DNA from: Epiperipatus broadwayi
Taxonomy: Eukaryota; Onychophora; Udeonychophora; Euonychophora; Peripatidae
Assembly (NCBI GenBank): GCA_028023455.1
Contig: JAQFVV010000050.1
Location: 2,374,411-2,438,410 of the forward strand
Reading direction: 5' to 3'
Length of the DNA stretch: 64,000 bases
Made by a program: the position numbers and the translations under genes. Numbering within the stretch: position 1 is the first letter of the stretch; each line of letters starts with the position of its first letter. Under the pieces are notes generated by a model. That model made no database searches, was not told the origin of the DNA, and saw only the letters and a list, made by a program, of their open reading frames with translations. Of the stretch, positions 10,590 through 21,404 are shown one piece after another.

Positions 10590-10845
10590 TAAAAAATAAG
10601 AAGGATTAAGGTCTTTATCTCTGAAGAAATGAAAAGATGTTTATAAATTATTGAAATTATTTAACAGTAGAATGAATTAAGTGTATATAGTTTCTTTTCT
10701 TTACAGTTTCTTAGATCCTTGCAATCCCAAAGCTGGCTCAGACATAATGGTATTTGTAAAATATATGCATTGGTATATGTGTGTGGATATCCAAATGGTT
10801 CTCTAGAGAATTATTTGGACAGTGCAAAGGCAAAGATCATTAAAA
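10590..10845 (+). repeat. Unclassified 0.25 kb repeat, copy 2 of 3
   Basis: Matches 5820-6090 along its length, with blocks GGTCTTTATCTCTGAAG, GCTCAGACATAATGG and GAATTATTTGGACAGTGCAAA. Followed at once by a tRNA-like SINE and then by copy 3. Confidence 0.6.
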
Positions 10846-10886
10846 ATAAATAAAAAAAATTAAAAATTGAAAAATAAATTAATTTG

Positions 10887-10998
10887 TCAAGCATTGGTGG
10901 TCGAGAGGTCAGCGACGGCTGCTTTACAAGCAATTGTCCTGGGTTAATGTGTTCACTTCCAGGCTGATGCTATGACACATGAGAAGAAAAAAATTAAA
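10887..10998 (+). repeat. tRNA-like SINE, diverged copy
   Basis: A relative of the minus-strand element at 7252-7322: both run from a GC(G/A)TTGGTGG start through GGCTGC and TTCACTTCC to a tail with TATGACA and an A-rich end. The cloverleaf is broken by substitutions and an insertion before TTCACTTCC. Confidence 0.5.
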
Positions 10999-11215
10999 TT
11001 AAGTATTTAACAATAGAATGAATTAAGTGTATATATTTTCTTTTCTTAACAGTATCTAAAATCCTTAAATCTCAAAGTTAGCTCAGACATAATGGTACAT
11101 TTAATTTATAAGTGTGGGTATATGTGTATAGATATCCAAATGGTTCTCTAGAGAATTATTTGGATAGTGCAAAAGCAAAGTTCATCTCACTATTTGACAT
11201 TATAAGGATGATTAT
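10990..11215 (+). repeat. Unclassified 0.25 kb repeat, copy 3 of 3
   Basis: Matches copies 1 and 2 from the TTTAACAATAGAATGAATTA block to GAATTATTTGGATAGTGCAA. The SINE at 10887-10998 lies between copies 2 and 3. Confidence 0.55.
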
Positions 11216-12045
11216 TTCTATCTCCACTCCATTATGTCCTCACCCATATTGTTACAACATGTTTAATGTAAAATAAGTACTAATTGATAAAAAATAAAAA
11301 GTATAAAAATGATTACTAAATTGGTCATTTAAGACAATGCCCACATAAAGAAATCCTAATATAAAAAATGATTCAACTTTGAAATTTATTTTTTTATTAA
11401 ACCAAAAATTAATTTTGATCTACTTTGCGACATTTTTTCAATACAATGTTAATAAAATAAAATTAAAATTACTATGCTAACATTTAACTCTAGAAAATAT
11501 TGGATTTATTCGATATTTATGCATTTTTTATTGTTCATTATGCACATAGTCATGGCAAATAGAAATATATAATAGGGTATATGTTTTAATAAATCAATTA
11601 TTTATTCATTCATTTTTAAATATTATTTATTCCTTTATAAATGCATAGTTTATTTAATTTATAAAAAAAAATATTTATCATATTTTAGCAAATCAAACTA
11701 GTAGTTAGAAGTTTTTTCCCCTCTTCTAAATAGAACATATCAAATTATCTATAGAAATGGAAATAACTGATTGATATACTACTCAAGTGTTCATAAGAAA
11801 TCTCAGCATCAGAAGGTATAGAATTGGACTCTGACACAAAAATCTTGTACTCCTGACCTTCCATTCTACCATTGTGAAAACTCCTGCATAGCAACAAATT
11901 AGTTCATAACATTTATTTACACAATTAATAACTAAAGAAGGTAAACTAAATTATTAAATTTTATATTAGAAGAACAAGGCCTCAACATTTTGTAGGCAAG
12001 TTAACCAGATGTATTAATGTGTATGCTTAGATAAGCATATATATA
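11216..12045. other. AT-rich stretch, no gene seen
   Basis: No coding region or RNA gene that I can support. A short tract on the minus strand near 11850-11880 (AATGGTAGAATGG) recalls the tandem units at 36 kb but is too weak to call. Confidence 0.4.
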
Positions 12046-12193
12046 ATTATAATAAAAATAATAAATTTAATGGTAACAAACTATTATAAACAATCCTTAA
12101 ATCTGCAGAAGTACTTTTGGTTAAGTACTTCTGTGGATTTAAGGATTGTTTATAATAGTTTGTTACCGTTAAAATTTATTATTTTTATTAGAA
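12046..12193. mobile_element. MITE-like hairpin with 70-bp arms
   Basis: Arms 12046-12115 and 12123-12193 are near-perfect inverted repeats (for example GGTAACAAACTATTATAAAC on the left and its complement on the right) with a loop of about 7 bases. Non-coding. A single copy in this window, so the ends and any target duplication cannot be fixed. Confidence 0.7.
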
Positions 12194-14006
12194 TTAGAAT
12201 TTTGTTTTAATTAATGGACATTTTATTTACATTATATATATTAAAATAATTATATAATAAAATGCTTATTTCAGCACATGGTTTACTGCTCTCTTTAAAT
12301 GTTAATTATCTAATTTAATGTTAACCTATTAATGCATATGTAATGAAGCAGTCAATCTTAGCTTACGATTGAGCATCATGGTTCCATCTACTAATCTGTA
12401 TTCAAACCCTATATCCCATCCCACTGCTTTTGTCATGTATATATATATTTTATGTATATATTTGAGATGGATGCCTAAAAAATTTTAAATTTTAACTTTC
12501 AATAACATTTTATTATTATTAATTTTATGATTATTAATTATTTTTATTAAAATACATAGGTGCGGCTCAGATATATATATATAATATAGGAGCAAAAATA
12601 CTAACAAAATATTGATTTTTTTTATAAATATTTTATTAGACATCATTTTTAAAACGTTTTTCTTTTTAAATTTTTTTTCCTATTAAAATGTATATTTTAT
12701 AAAATCCAAGATGGAAGATGCAACCATTAATTGTCCAAAAATAATTAAGGGTTGGAAACTCTATTGTTTTAAGCTGGGGAAGGTATTTTTAATTAAAGTT
12801 TTTATTTAAAATAAAATGGGGATTAAGATTAATGATTGGCCTTTTGTTATAAACATTTTTGTCACATCTATTTCTAATCTGGAAATAGATTTGAATTTAT
12901 TTTTAGATGTTATCTAATGCTGCATTTTCAAAAACAATGGATAAAGAAAAAGTAAGAATTTTTTAAGATCAGAGATAAGATTTTAAGCTAAAACTAAATA
13001 ATTAAAAGCATTCCAGAAATGCATGGGCAGAAGTATAAAATGGGCCAATTTAAATCACCAACAGATTAGTTACTGCCGAGAGAAGTGTGCTGTCATTAAT
13101 ACTCCATGCAGCTTTGAAATCTAAGATAATGATAGAGTAGACACCAATCATCTTTCGGACCATTTTGGGTCATTTTTGCCCCTAATGTACCATCTAACTG
13201 CTTCCCCAAAATGAAGGAAAGCCTAAAGAAGAACTCTGGAATGCTAAATGGAAGATTGCTGTCACATAGGAACTGCCATGCATGAGCTGGACTTTTTAAT
13301 ATGGACTCTTAAAATGGTGCAAGATAAATTATTTCAAAGTGCCATTGAAACTAAATCTAGTTTGTCTAACTAGTCTCAAACTCTATCAATTTCTCCTAAT
13401 TTTGTAACTTTTCTAATATGTAAATTGCTCTCAAATAATTTCTATAAATTTAATTCTCTCTCATATGCTCTAACTTTCTTTAACTCTGGTGTGGTCATTT
13501 ATTTATATGTATGTTTTTATTATTAATATGCCAATCTCAAGCAATCTGATGAGTTGAATTTCTAAAATCTTTTCTTCTTTTAAGTAAACCTTGATGAATT
13601 GAGGTTATTAACATGCCCTCAAAATATAATGCATTATTAATTAATACGCTTGCCAGATTGTTTTCACGAGTCAACATTTTGTTTATGTTTTAGCAATAAA
13701 ATTTTGTTATTTGTTTAAATCTGAATTCTACCTGGGTGAATTCAGAATTTAGACTAGTTAATGCTTAGAAACCTTTTTTATTTTATAAATGTTATTATTC
13801 AATTCTGAAAGGTGACCGATTAGTTGTTTTCTATAACTGCTAGTTTTCTTTTATTTTTTCATACTCTCAAAATATCTTATGCTTAAATATTCTCAGTTGT
13901 TATAAAATCCACTAAGGTGGGATTGAATTATTTTAAATAGCAGAAAATGTAAGGGGGTAAATCTTAATGTTTCTTTCACTAAATAAAATCTTAATGTATT
14001 AGGGAA

Positions 14007-14010
<4 letters not shown>
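12194..14010. other. Intergenic, no gene seen
   Basis: Mostly AT-rich. The section 13050-13330 is less AT-biased and could be an old retroposed sequence, but it has no long frame and no homology I recognise. Confidence 0.4.

Positions 14011-14080
<70 letters not shown>
14011..14080. repeat. (CT)n-(AT)n compound microsatellite
   Basis: About 28 bp of CT followed directly by about 50 bp of AT dinucleotides. Confidence 0.95.
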
Positions 14081-14331
14081 CTGCATAGCGTATTATTTGT
14101 CTAAATTATGGTATTCAAATAAGGGTCATTTATTTAAAGCAGTAAATCATATTTCATGTCGTGACATTCATTCATACTGTGTTACTGAAATTCAGCTCAT
14201 CTTCATAACTATATATATGGTCTTCTTAATCTGTGGGTTGCAACAAGTTTGAACCCATAGATTTCTTCTTAAGTAATTTAATATATCAAGCATAGAGTTC
14301 TTCTTTTCAAAATAGTTCATAAATATCCAAA

Positions 14332-14965
14332 ATAGAAATAAAACACACTAACTCCTTCTTTTTAAAACTTGTTTTTTATATGACTATACTCATGTAAAAA
14401 AAAAATCCAACGTTTTGACTATTTTATATAGTCTTTTTCAAGGCACACTAAAATAAAATAATATATATATAACAAATAACACATATTCCATAAAAATAAA
14501 TAAATAAATAAATAAAATAAAAATTACAAAATATATTCATAACCAAAAATTTACCTTATCTCACTCCCCTTTCCTATTACCAACAAACACAACTCAAAGA
14601 GAAACAATTTCCTTTTATTAAAAAAAAAAATTATATATATCCTTTAAAACATTTAATTAAAAACCTATTATTTTCTTTTCTGTTTATCTATTAACATCCT
14701 ATTTAATTCTGGTTTTATTTCATTAATGAATACACTTTCTTTTATCATCCTTTCATTATATGACTTAATACATTCCAAAGGCTTTACATCAAAATCCCCA
14801 TGCTTAAATTTATTCATGTTAATGTAAACAGCAGAATTTTTATCACCTAAATGCTGTTTTAATCTAAAAGACTATATAAAATAGTCGAAACATTGGATTT
14901 TTTTTTTTTACATGAGTATAGTCATATAAAAAACAAGTTTTATAAGAAGGAGTTAGTGTTTTATT
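14332..14965 (-). mobile_element. Penelope-like element remnant with inverted flanks
   Basis: The block at 14332-14445 (ACTCCTTCTT ... TATGACTATACTCATG ... GACTATTTTATATAGTC) recurs inverted at 14866-14965. Between them, the minus strand encodes the C-terminal part of a GIY-YIG domain. Each flank carries the short stem ACTAT/ATAGT followed by (G/A)AAAC that is typical of PLE termini and resembles a degraded hammerhead stem II plus GAAAC. Confidence 0.65.
14668..14865 (-). pseudogene. PLE GIY-YIG C-terminal fragment
   Basis: Sixty-five codons ending in a stop read RLKQHLGDKNSAVYIN, then a Lys-rich run with CIKSYNERMIKESVFINEIK and LNR near the end. This matches the R..eH...SAvy.H and ER..kE..fI..i.P.lN pattern after the YIG motif in PLE endonucleases. 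The catalytic YIG portion is missing. Confidence 0.65.
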
Positions 14966-16560
14966 TCTTCTTAAGCCTTGTCCTGAGGATAGTTGACCTT
15001 CCCAGGACCATTTATTTAGTATAAAAAGGCCTCTGGTAGTGATTCCTATAAGTCTGGCACATTCTATGCCTATCCACTTTCTTCATATGAAAGCCCTGCA
15101 TGTCAGTGACATCCATGGCATGCCTTATTCACCTTTCTCTAAGAACTGCCCAAGAAGGGGGTCTTAGACTTTGTTTTTGTCCAGAAGCATGACCTTTTTC
15201 CTGTCAGTTCTTCGCCAATGTCAGCTCTGCAAATCTTCTTCGTATTATTATTTCTTTTGCTTCATGACACAGTTTTAATGCTCTAATATTAAAATTGTGC
15301 TCTGCTCAAAATATATATAAATGCCAACTACTAGTAGTTTTATTAATTAAATTTATTTTAATCTTATACAATCCCACCATCATAATTTGTTATTTATAAA
15401 ATTTAAGAGTATATGCCTTGGGAAAAATAAAGTGTTCGTCTTACTATTGTTAAAATAATTTTTCAATAAATATTTTGTCATAGATTCAAATATAATCTTT
15501 CAAATGTATTTTGTTTATTTTCATGATCTCAGTGGCATCAAAATAGTTTATATTATATATATAATGAATTTTGGAATGCTCCCTGAAATAATGTTAGTCA
15601 CCTCATTTCAGAACCATAACCCAAAGCATTAATAAGCAATTTTATGTAAATTCTTTCTAATAATTGATTGACATTTTAATATTGGACCCACCAAAGATGT
15701 GTGTTTATTTATAATATATTATTTAGCTAATAAAGAGCATATGAGAAATATAGCATGAATGACAATATATAATTATCTATCATTTGGTAGACCGCTTGCT
15801 CATTCACACCCATACTAATGTATGCAATTAATTTATAAATGTATGTATAATAATTTGCCATTATATTAAACTATATTTTTTATTGTCTAACTTATTTGAG
15901 TAGTTCAAATTCCTCTTTTCTCCACTTCCAAACCTACAGCCATGTGTATACATGTTTTAGTTAAATCATAGTTAATAGATGTCTCATTGTCTTCTCTGCT
16001 CTGCTAGTGGACCAGATTTAAAATAAATTCTTGTGAGCCATCAGTGTTGTGTTATCCATTAGGTGTTTGATTTGGGGCTTAGAGAGTGGGTTCGAATTCA
16101 GGCTGGTCCCTGACCTAAACTTGGGCTTGACTGGGTTTGAAGTACATTTTGTGAGTTCCAGTTCATATTAGATGGATAAACATGCTTTTACCAGTACAGT
16201 AACAATCTCTAGTGTCCCATAATGGAAATAAAATAACAGCAATAACAAAATAAACATCATAAAGATAGAAGCAAACCTTCATATAAACATCCAATATAAC
16301 GTTAAAGAATTGACTATGGAACATAACAATATATAAAACAAATAATACATCCAAATATTTGTTTGAAGGTTTGTGATGATGGTATATTATTAGATGTGAT
16401 ATGTTGAACTATTTCCATCATCTATAAGTGAATGTTGAATGTATAGAAAATTTTAAACTTTCCAAATACAAACAACTTGTTAGTAATAACACACAAATAG
16501 ACAACACAGGTAAGTAATTACACAACATTTTGAGTAATATTATTCTCCATTCTTCTTTAA
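14966..16560. other. Intergenic, no gene called
   Basis: The part at 14970-15260 is more GC-balanced than its surroundings but broken in all frames. At 16090-16100 there is GGTTCGAATTC, a good match to a tRNA B box, without a convincing A box or cloverleaf. The rest is AT-rich. Confidence 0.4.
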
Positions 16561-16569
16561 GTGTTGCTG

Positions 16570-16680
16570 GTCTATATGTACAGTGATAACATTCGCTTAG
16601 AAGTTGAACTCGCAACTTTAGATTCTTGTATGTTGAATTTAAGAGAAACACTCTAACCAACTGAACTATTCTGTCAAAGG
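16570..16680 (-). repeat. tRNA-Lys-like SINE head
   Basis: Minus strand: TAGTTCAGTTGGTTAGAG (A-box region) followed by CTCTTAA in the anticodon-loop position and GAGTTCAACTTC (B-box-like). An insertion of about 20 bases separates the anticodon arm from the T arm, so it is not a functional tRNA. It resembles tRNA-Lys-derived SINEs. Confidence 0.5.
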
Positions 16681-16905
16681 CAAAAGATAATAGAAATTTG
16701 ATATATTTATATATGAGAGTTGGTTAAATCCTCCCGAGACCTTCAAATTTTTTTATATATAAATAATTCATACATTATACAACTATCTTGTTTATTTTTT
16801 AATAAATAAAAACTCCTCGTGCAATTATTGCTATGAATATGTCTATAGTTGAAAGCATCCTTGGCATACTATGCTATTAAGATTAAATAAAGCTTTTTGC
16901 TCTTC

Positions 16906-16936
16906 ATATATATATATATATATATATATGAAGAGC

Positions 16937-16968
<32 letters not shown>
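16906..16968. repeat. (AT)n microsatellites in a small inverted repeat
   Basis: Two AT-dinucleotide runs. The first is enclosed by the inverted pair CTCTTCAT/ATGAAGAG. Confidence 0.85.
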
Positions 16969-16972
<4 letters not shown>

Positions 16973-16984
16973 AATTATACAACT

Positions 16985-17295
16985 TAGTTATTAACTAACT
17001 TTATTAAAGTTTTGTAAATATTTGTATAATTATTTAAATTATTTTTAATGCAATGTGTTTCATATATTTGGTGTCTCTTTGGATTTTTAATGTAATTTAA
17101 AGGTTTAATATTTTAACATATATTTAATGTCCATGAGTTAAGTAATGAATGTATAAAGCAGATTTATCGTCTCATCTGTTAATTGCATTGTTATGTTCTT
17201 TGGTTCTTATCTCTGTTTCCCTATATGGCCATAATAAATCATATTACAAAAGTCACAATTATATGATTATTTTATTATATATTATAGTTTATATG
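16985..17295 (-). pseudogene. PLE GIY-YIG relic
   Basis: The minus strand gives CDFCNMIYYGHIGKQ, then in a shifted frame RTKEHNNAINR and KSALYIHYLTHGH, which parallels the endonuclease at 8790-9165 residue by residue. Several frameshifts and stops are present. The 1.1 kb retrocopy at 17311-18411 is inserted in its upstream side (in the minus sense), and sequence at 18427-18600 looks like the continuation. Confidence 0.6.
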
Positions 17296-17310
17296 AAAGA
17301 ATAGCATAAT

Positions 17311-18411
17311 CAGTCCACTAGAGGGAGCCAAGGACTCCAGTTAACTCTGCTACTGGCTCCCCATTTTAGTTCCTTTTTTCTTAGTTTAGGGAATTATTTT
17401 TTTCTAAAACTATTCCTATTTAAAAAAGAAGTTTCTTAGCTCAATTTTCATATACAAGTTATGTCAATACATTACCACAAGTAAGAACAATTTAAACATT
17501 TATAAAAACGCTGTGCAAATTATATGGCAGCCGGTGAAATTTCAAATGATTACTACAGTGATTTTGCATTTTAATGAAAATTCTTCATTTTACTTAATTT
17601 TGTTGAGTGGATGAGAGAGTCTAATGGTTGGTGGGGGCCCTGGGAGACTAAATCCTAGTTCTGTTGAATATGGGAACTGGGATGAGTGCACTATGTGGAT
17701 TGTTTCCAACGTTGATTTTTTCATTCATAGAAAAAGAGAATAACGTTATTTTATTTAACATTTTTTAGCGTTATTCTTATAAATGATTTTATCCATGTGT
17801 TATTGCAAAGTAAGCTGCAGTTTAGCTTAATGGTTTTAATTACAAGTGATTCACCTTATTTATTACTATTATTTCCAATGTGATTATTGATAAGGTTGGC
17901 TCTTTGCTGTTCATGTGGCTTTTCGTGATGGATTGGAATGGTTTTCAACAGAGACATTTCAAAGCTTAGGTTTTTCCTAGTTCTCCATAAGTCTTCAAAA
18001 GTACATTGAGTTGCTGCTCTCTTCTTGGAATATTCGAGGCCATTCTGGAGAACTAAACAGTAGATTGGCTTAGCCTGTATTTTATATTATTTTAAGGGTT
18101 TTTCTATTCCTCAACTTATCTGCTGCAAATTGGATTTTTCAATATTGTACTCCTAAAACACTATTCATATTTGAACTCTAGATTTTACAAATAATTTCTA
18201 ATTGTAACCTAGGTTCACTTTTAATAAATGATCAGCCCATGGACTAATGCTCTGAGTTGTCACAGGTTGATCAATTTTTGGAAACGCTATGGACAAATAA
18301 TACAGGGTATCCTCTTAGATCTCCATATTATACTATGTAAATCAATGCTTAACTTGTAAAACATTTTGTGCCAATAAAGTTTAATCCTTTTTTTTTTTAA
18401 AAAAAAAAAAA
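17311..18411 (+). mobile_element. Poly(A)-tailed retrocopy, L1-like internally deleted
   Basis: Flanked by a perfect direct repeat, AAAGAATAGCATAAT (17296-17310 and 18412-18426, at least 12 bp unambiguous). It ends with AATAAA (18373) and a run of about 16 A. These are the marks of an mRNA-type insertion made by an L1-like reverse transcriptase. No long frame remains, but near 18010-18070 one frame reads ELLLSSWNIRGHSGELNSRLA, which recalls the N-terminal WNIRG motif of L1-type endonucleases. I infer a short derivative of a LINE, though a processed non-coding transcript is possible. Confidence 0.7.
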
Positions 18412-18724
18412 AAAGAATAGCATAATGGATTTAATTAATTTCCATTTTTGAATATACATTTTTTTATATGATGATCATACTGTGTATTAGTCGTAATATT
18501 ATTGCTAATGGGTATAGTAGTATTTGTTATATATGTCAAATAGAAGAGAAAAATAAATAAAACCTAATGCAAATAAATATCCTTAACAATGTAGAAACAT
18601 CCATGTATATATATATGAACTATAAATAAATCGAAATGTTTCAAACATTTTCATATTTTAATAAAGGAAAACAACTATCTCAGACCACTAATACACTTGA
18701 CCATATATATGTCTAAAAGATAAA

Positions 18725-18788
18725 TAATCACCAATATATGTATTTCGTGCTAAACCAGCACTCGTCAGTTGGTCTAGATTATCATCTC
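18725..18788 (-). ncRNA. Hammerhead ribozyme, family A, core intact
   Basis: Minus strand: core CTGACGA (position 7 is free in hammerheads), stem II GTGCT-GGTTT-AGCAC, then GAAA, a very short stem III, UA as the cleavage dinucleotide, and stem I CCAA/TTGG plus AATC/GATT. All conserved core bases are in place, so cleavage activity is plausible. Confidence 0.75.
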
Positions 18789-18823
18789 TACACACATATA
18801 CAATAAGTGGTCATATATGTGTA

Positions 18824-18887
18824 GAGATGATAATCTGGACCAATTGATGAATGCTGATTTAGCATGAAATACGTGAATTGGTGATTA
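18824..18887 (+). ncRNA. Hammerhead motif, family A, C3 mutated
   Basis: Stem II (ATGCT...AGCAT) and GAAA are intact, but the core reads TTGATGA, losing the essential C3. Confidence 0.6.
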
Positions 18888-19799
18888 CTTATTTTTAGAC
18901 ATATATGTCTTCAAATATATCAGTGGTATGAGATAGTGTGGAGAGTTGAGGGTCGTGTGAAAGTCTGGATTCAAAAATATCCTATATATTACATTGTTTG
19001 TACAGGTATATATATAACCTGTATGCTAGATATTAAAATGGAATAATGTAAATTTGTGCAATAATTTATTCAAAGCAGATTAAATTCATTTGTATATATT
19101 TTACAATAACTATTGTTTAATAACTGCGAAAATCTTGTTTAAATAATAAATGTAAACTTACAATCAATCAAGAACTTGCTCTGGTTTCTATGGTAACAAA
19201 AGAGTGCAAACTAATTCCGCATGACCTAACAATTTTAAATATAATACAAATAATTAAATTACAATAGTTGTAATATATTTATTCTCTTTTACAGTTGCCT
19301 TCACTGTAACGACAGTAAATAAAAAACGTTGAAGAGGCAGTGAATAAAATGTTCTATTTATTGCTTTATTTCAATTCTATTATTTAACATTAGTATGTCT
19401 GAAAATAGGTCAGCCATGAAATATTATATTTTCATATGTTTTAAAAGCATTAATACTAAGATTAGGATTTACATTTGTGATATATGAGTATGTGTATGTA
19501 TTACTAATTGAAGGTTCAAAAAAGCCCATGAATGTATTTGCATTAAAATGCATTCATTTCTTATATATATATTAATTAATCCATCTCTAATAGTATATAA
19601 TTAGTGAACATATAAATTATCCACACTCTGATTTTCAATGGGCCCGCGCCCCTACATAGTCAGAATTATTTTTTTGCATACCAATTTATTTATATTTGTA
19701 TTTCCAAATTCTTATCTAAATAGCTAACCTGACTAATAATTTTTGGATATATGTAACATAAGTATTAATTATGAGAACTCAAATGTAGATGAAATTAAA

Positions 19800-20014
19800 A
19801 CGGAAATTATTGCAAATCCCTAATGAGCTATATATAAACTAATACAAATCTGTCAATAACCAAAAAATATCGAACAGGCCTACCTGAACTTTAGATCTGA
19901 TCGTATTTAAGCATTGATTATATTGATTAGTGAACTTAATCTGTATTTTTTTATAGCTATTGATAGATTTGTATTAGTTAATATATAGCTCACTGGTGTT
20001 TACAATAATTTCTG
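19800..20014. mobile_element. MITE-like fold-back
   Basis: Arms 19800-19863 and 19954-20014 are inverted repeats (GAGCTATATAT, AACTAATACAAATCT) around a loop of about 90 bases. Non-coding and single-copy in this window. Confidence 0.65.
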
Positions 20015-20339
20015 ATTTAACTGTATATTTCGTATAATATTATTTGCTTGTGTAAATATTTTTGTTTTTGTTATCATAAACACAATTTAAAAAAAAAAAA
20101 TTTAATAAATTTCCAATGTTTTAATCTTTTTTCTATATAAATATAGGTCACTGCAGGGTTTAAATTTACACTTGCAATAAAAGTATATATACCCTACACA
20201 ATTAAACAATGATAATATTAAAATCGAAACTTTCAACATTGCGCCTATAAACACCACAACATACATTCACATTTGTTATACATTATAGCTTTTTTACAAT
20301 CATTATTGTTATTATAAATGTTACTAATCATTATTGTTA

Positions 20340-20530
20340 AACCACTAAACATCACATGATCACCTCAGATCCAAGGCTCCTCACTGATGATGGCCACAAG
20401 CCAGAAACTAGTCTGGGGATATTGGATGAGTAGGCACTAGATAGGGATTTTATGCACAAGACTTCTGGCATCCATTGATTACTCTGTTTGGCACAGGGTG
20501 GCACTACTGTATGGAGAGTTTTGCCTTTGT
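20340..20530 (+). mobile_element. Family B hammerhead element, short copy
   Basis: A 191-bp copy flanked by a perfect 12-bp direct repeat, TCATTATTGTTA (20328-20339 and 20531-20542). It has the family B ends (AACATCACATGATCACC and GAGTTTTGCCTTTG) but only one ribozyme arm; the other arm and spacer are missing. The clean duplication and good core make it the clearest evidence that family B inserts by a retroposition-like mechanism. Confidence 0.8.
20370..20426 (+). ncRNA. Hammerhead ribozyme, family B, core intact
   Basis: CTGATGA at 20384-20390, stem II TGGC-CACAA-GCCA at 20391-20403, GAAAC at 20404-20408, a TA loop closing a minimal stem III, and GTC ending at 20413 as the predicted cut site. 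Stem I pairs CCTCA with TGGGG and TCCAA with TTGGA across an internal loop. Every invariant hammerhead base is present. This is a type I hammerhead of the kind known from retrozymes. Confidence 0.85.
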
Positions 20531-20649
20531 TCATTATTGTTATTATTAATTTTACCACATATGCTTCTCACAGAATTAGATTTTTACTTTATTTTTAATA
20601 CAACTAAATAAATCACCATCTCTTTTACAAATATAAATAAACAACAATT

Positions 20650-21226
20650 ATATAAATATTACATGGAGTAAAAATAAAATAAAAAATATATACAAATTCA
20701 CAAGCACATTCGGTACTAAATACCCGATGCATAGTGACTAATTTAAACTGAACAATTAATATTCCAGTGTAAGCTCAATGGGACACTCATATTACATTAG
20801 TTAATGATGTCATTAGACTTAGCAATAAACCAAACCTCTTTTAACTTCCTATTCCTACCACTAGGCCCATTGCAAACAGCACTAATCACCCCCCCCAAAA
20901 AAAAAAAACACTCACACCCACCAATGTTCTCACAACCAAAAACACTGAATTAACCTGAGATTTGGTGGACATGAGTGTTTTCCTCAGATAAATGGTGTTG
21001 TTTGCAATGGGCCTAGTGATGGGAAGAGAAAGCTAAAAGAGGTTGGTTTATTGCTAAGTCTGATGACATCATTAATCAATGTAATATGAATGTCCTATGG
21101 AGCATACTCTGAAATATTAACTGTTCAGTTTAAATTAGTCACTATGAATCTGGTATACAGTATCAAAAGTGATTGGTGAATTTGTATTTATTATTATTTT
21201 TTTTTTACTCTGCGTAATATTCATAT
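20650..21226. mobile_element. Large fold-back element with 260-270 bp arms
   Basis: Arms 20650-20922 and 20965-21226 are inverted repeats with scattered mismatches. Shared blocks include GTGACTAATTTAAACTGAAC, TTAGCAATAAACCAA and CACTAGGCCCATTGCAAAC. The loop is about 40 bases. There is a C/A homopolymer run in the left arm only. No hammerhead core pairs up in it (see rejected list). Non-coding, class unknown. Confidence 0.75.
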
Positions 21227-21302
21227 ATGTGTTGGATATTTTAATGCAATTATAAATTATTTCATTCTTTTCTGAGCTAATGTAATAAGAAACTTTTAAT
21301 TA

Positions 21303-21404
21303 TTCCCTAGCATGTTTTCGATATAACATGTATATCATATAACATGTATATCATATTCATAACTTATGCTAATATCATATGCATGTTATATCATAGCATG
21401 CTAG
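21303..21404. mobile_element. Small MITE-like hairpin
   Basis: Ends CCTAGCATG and CATGCTAGG, with further inverted matches inward (GATATAACATG / CATGTTATATC). It contains a short tandem duplication, CATGTATATCATATAA. Non-coding. Confidence 0.6.

Larger units (their letters stand above)
18675..19025. mobile_element. Family A hammerhead element, inverted dimer
   Basis: Head-to-head copies with a symmetry centre near 18808: the block GTAGAGATGATAATCT appears in both orientations around TATACAATAAGTGG. The minus half (18675-18806) is truncated; the plus half (18810-19020) continues through a GTGTGAAAGTCTGGATTCAAAA stretch. It sits inside the 0.6 kb repeat. Confidence 0.65.
18605..19636 (+). repeat. 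Unclassified 0.6 kb repeat, copy 2, interrupted
   Basis: 18605-18672 matches 6470-6545 and 19034-19636 matches 6587-7190. The gap between is filled by the family A hammerhead dimer, showing that the dimer inserted into this repeat. Confidence 0.65.

Noticed and set aside
16090-16100. GGTTCGAATTC, a strong B-box match, as a tRNA or SINE
   Set aside because: No A box at the right distance and no cloverleaf; one box alone is not enough.
21060-21096. CTGATGA with a later GAA inside the 20.65-21.23 kb fold-back, possible third hammerhead family
   Set aside because: The interval between the boxes forms no stem II and the second box is GAAT; no stem I partner is present.
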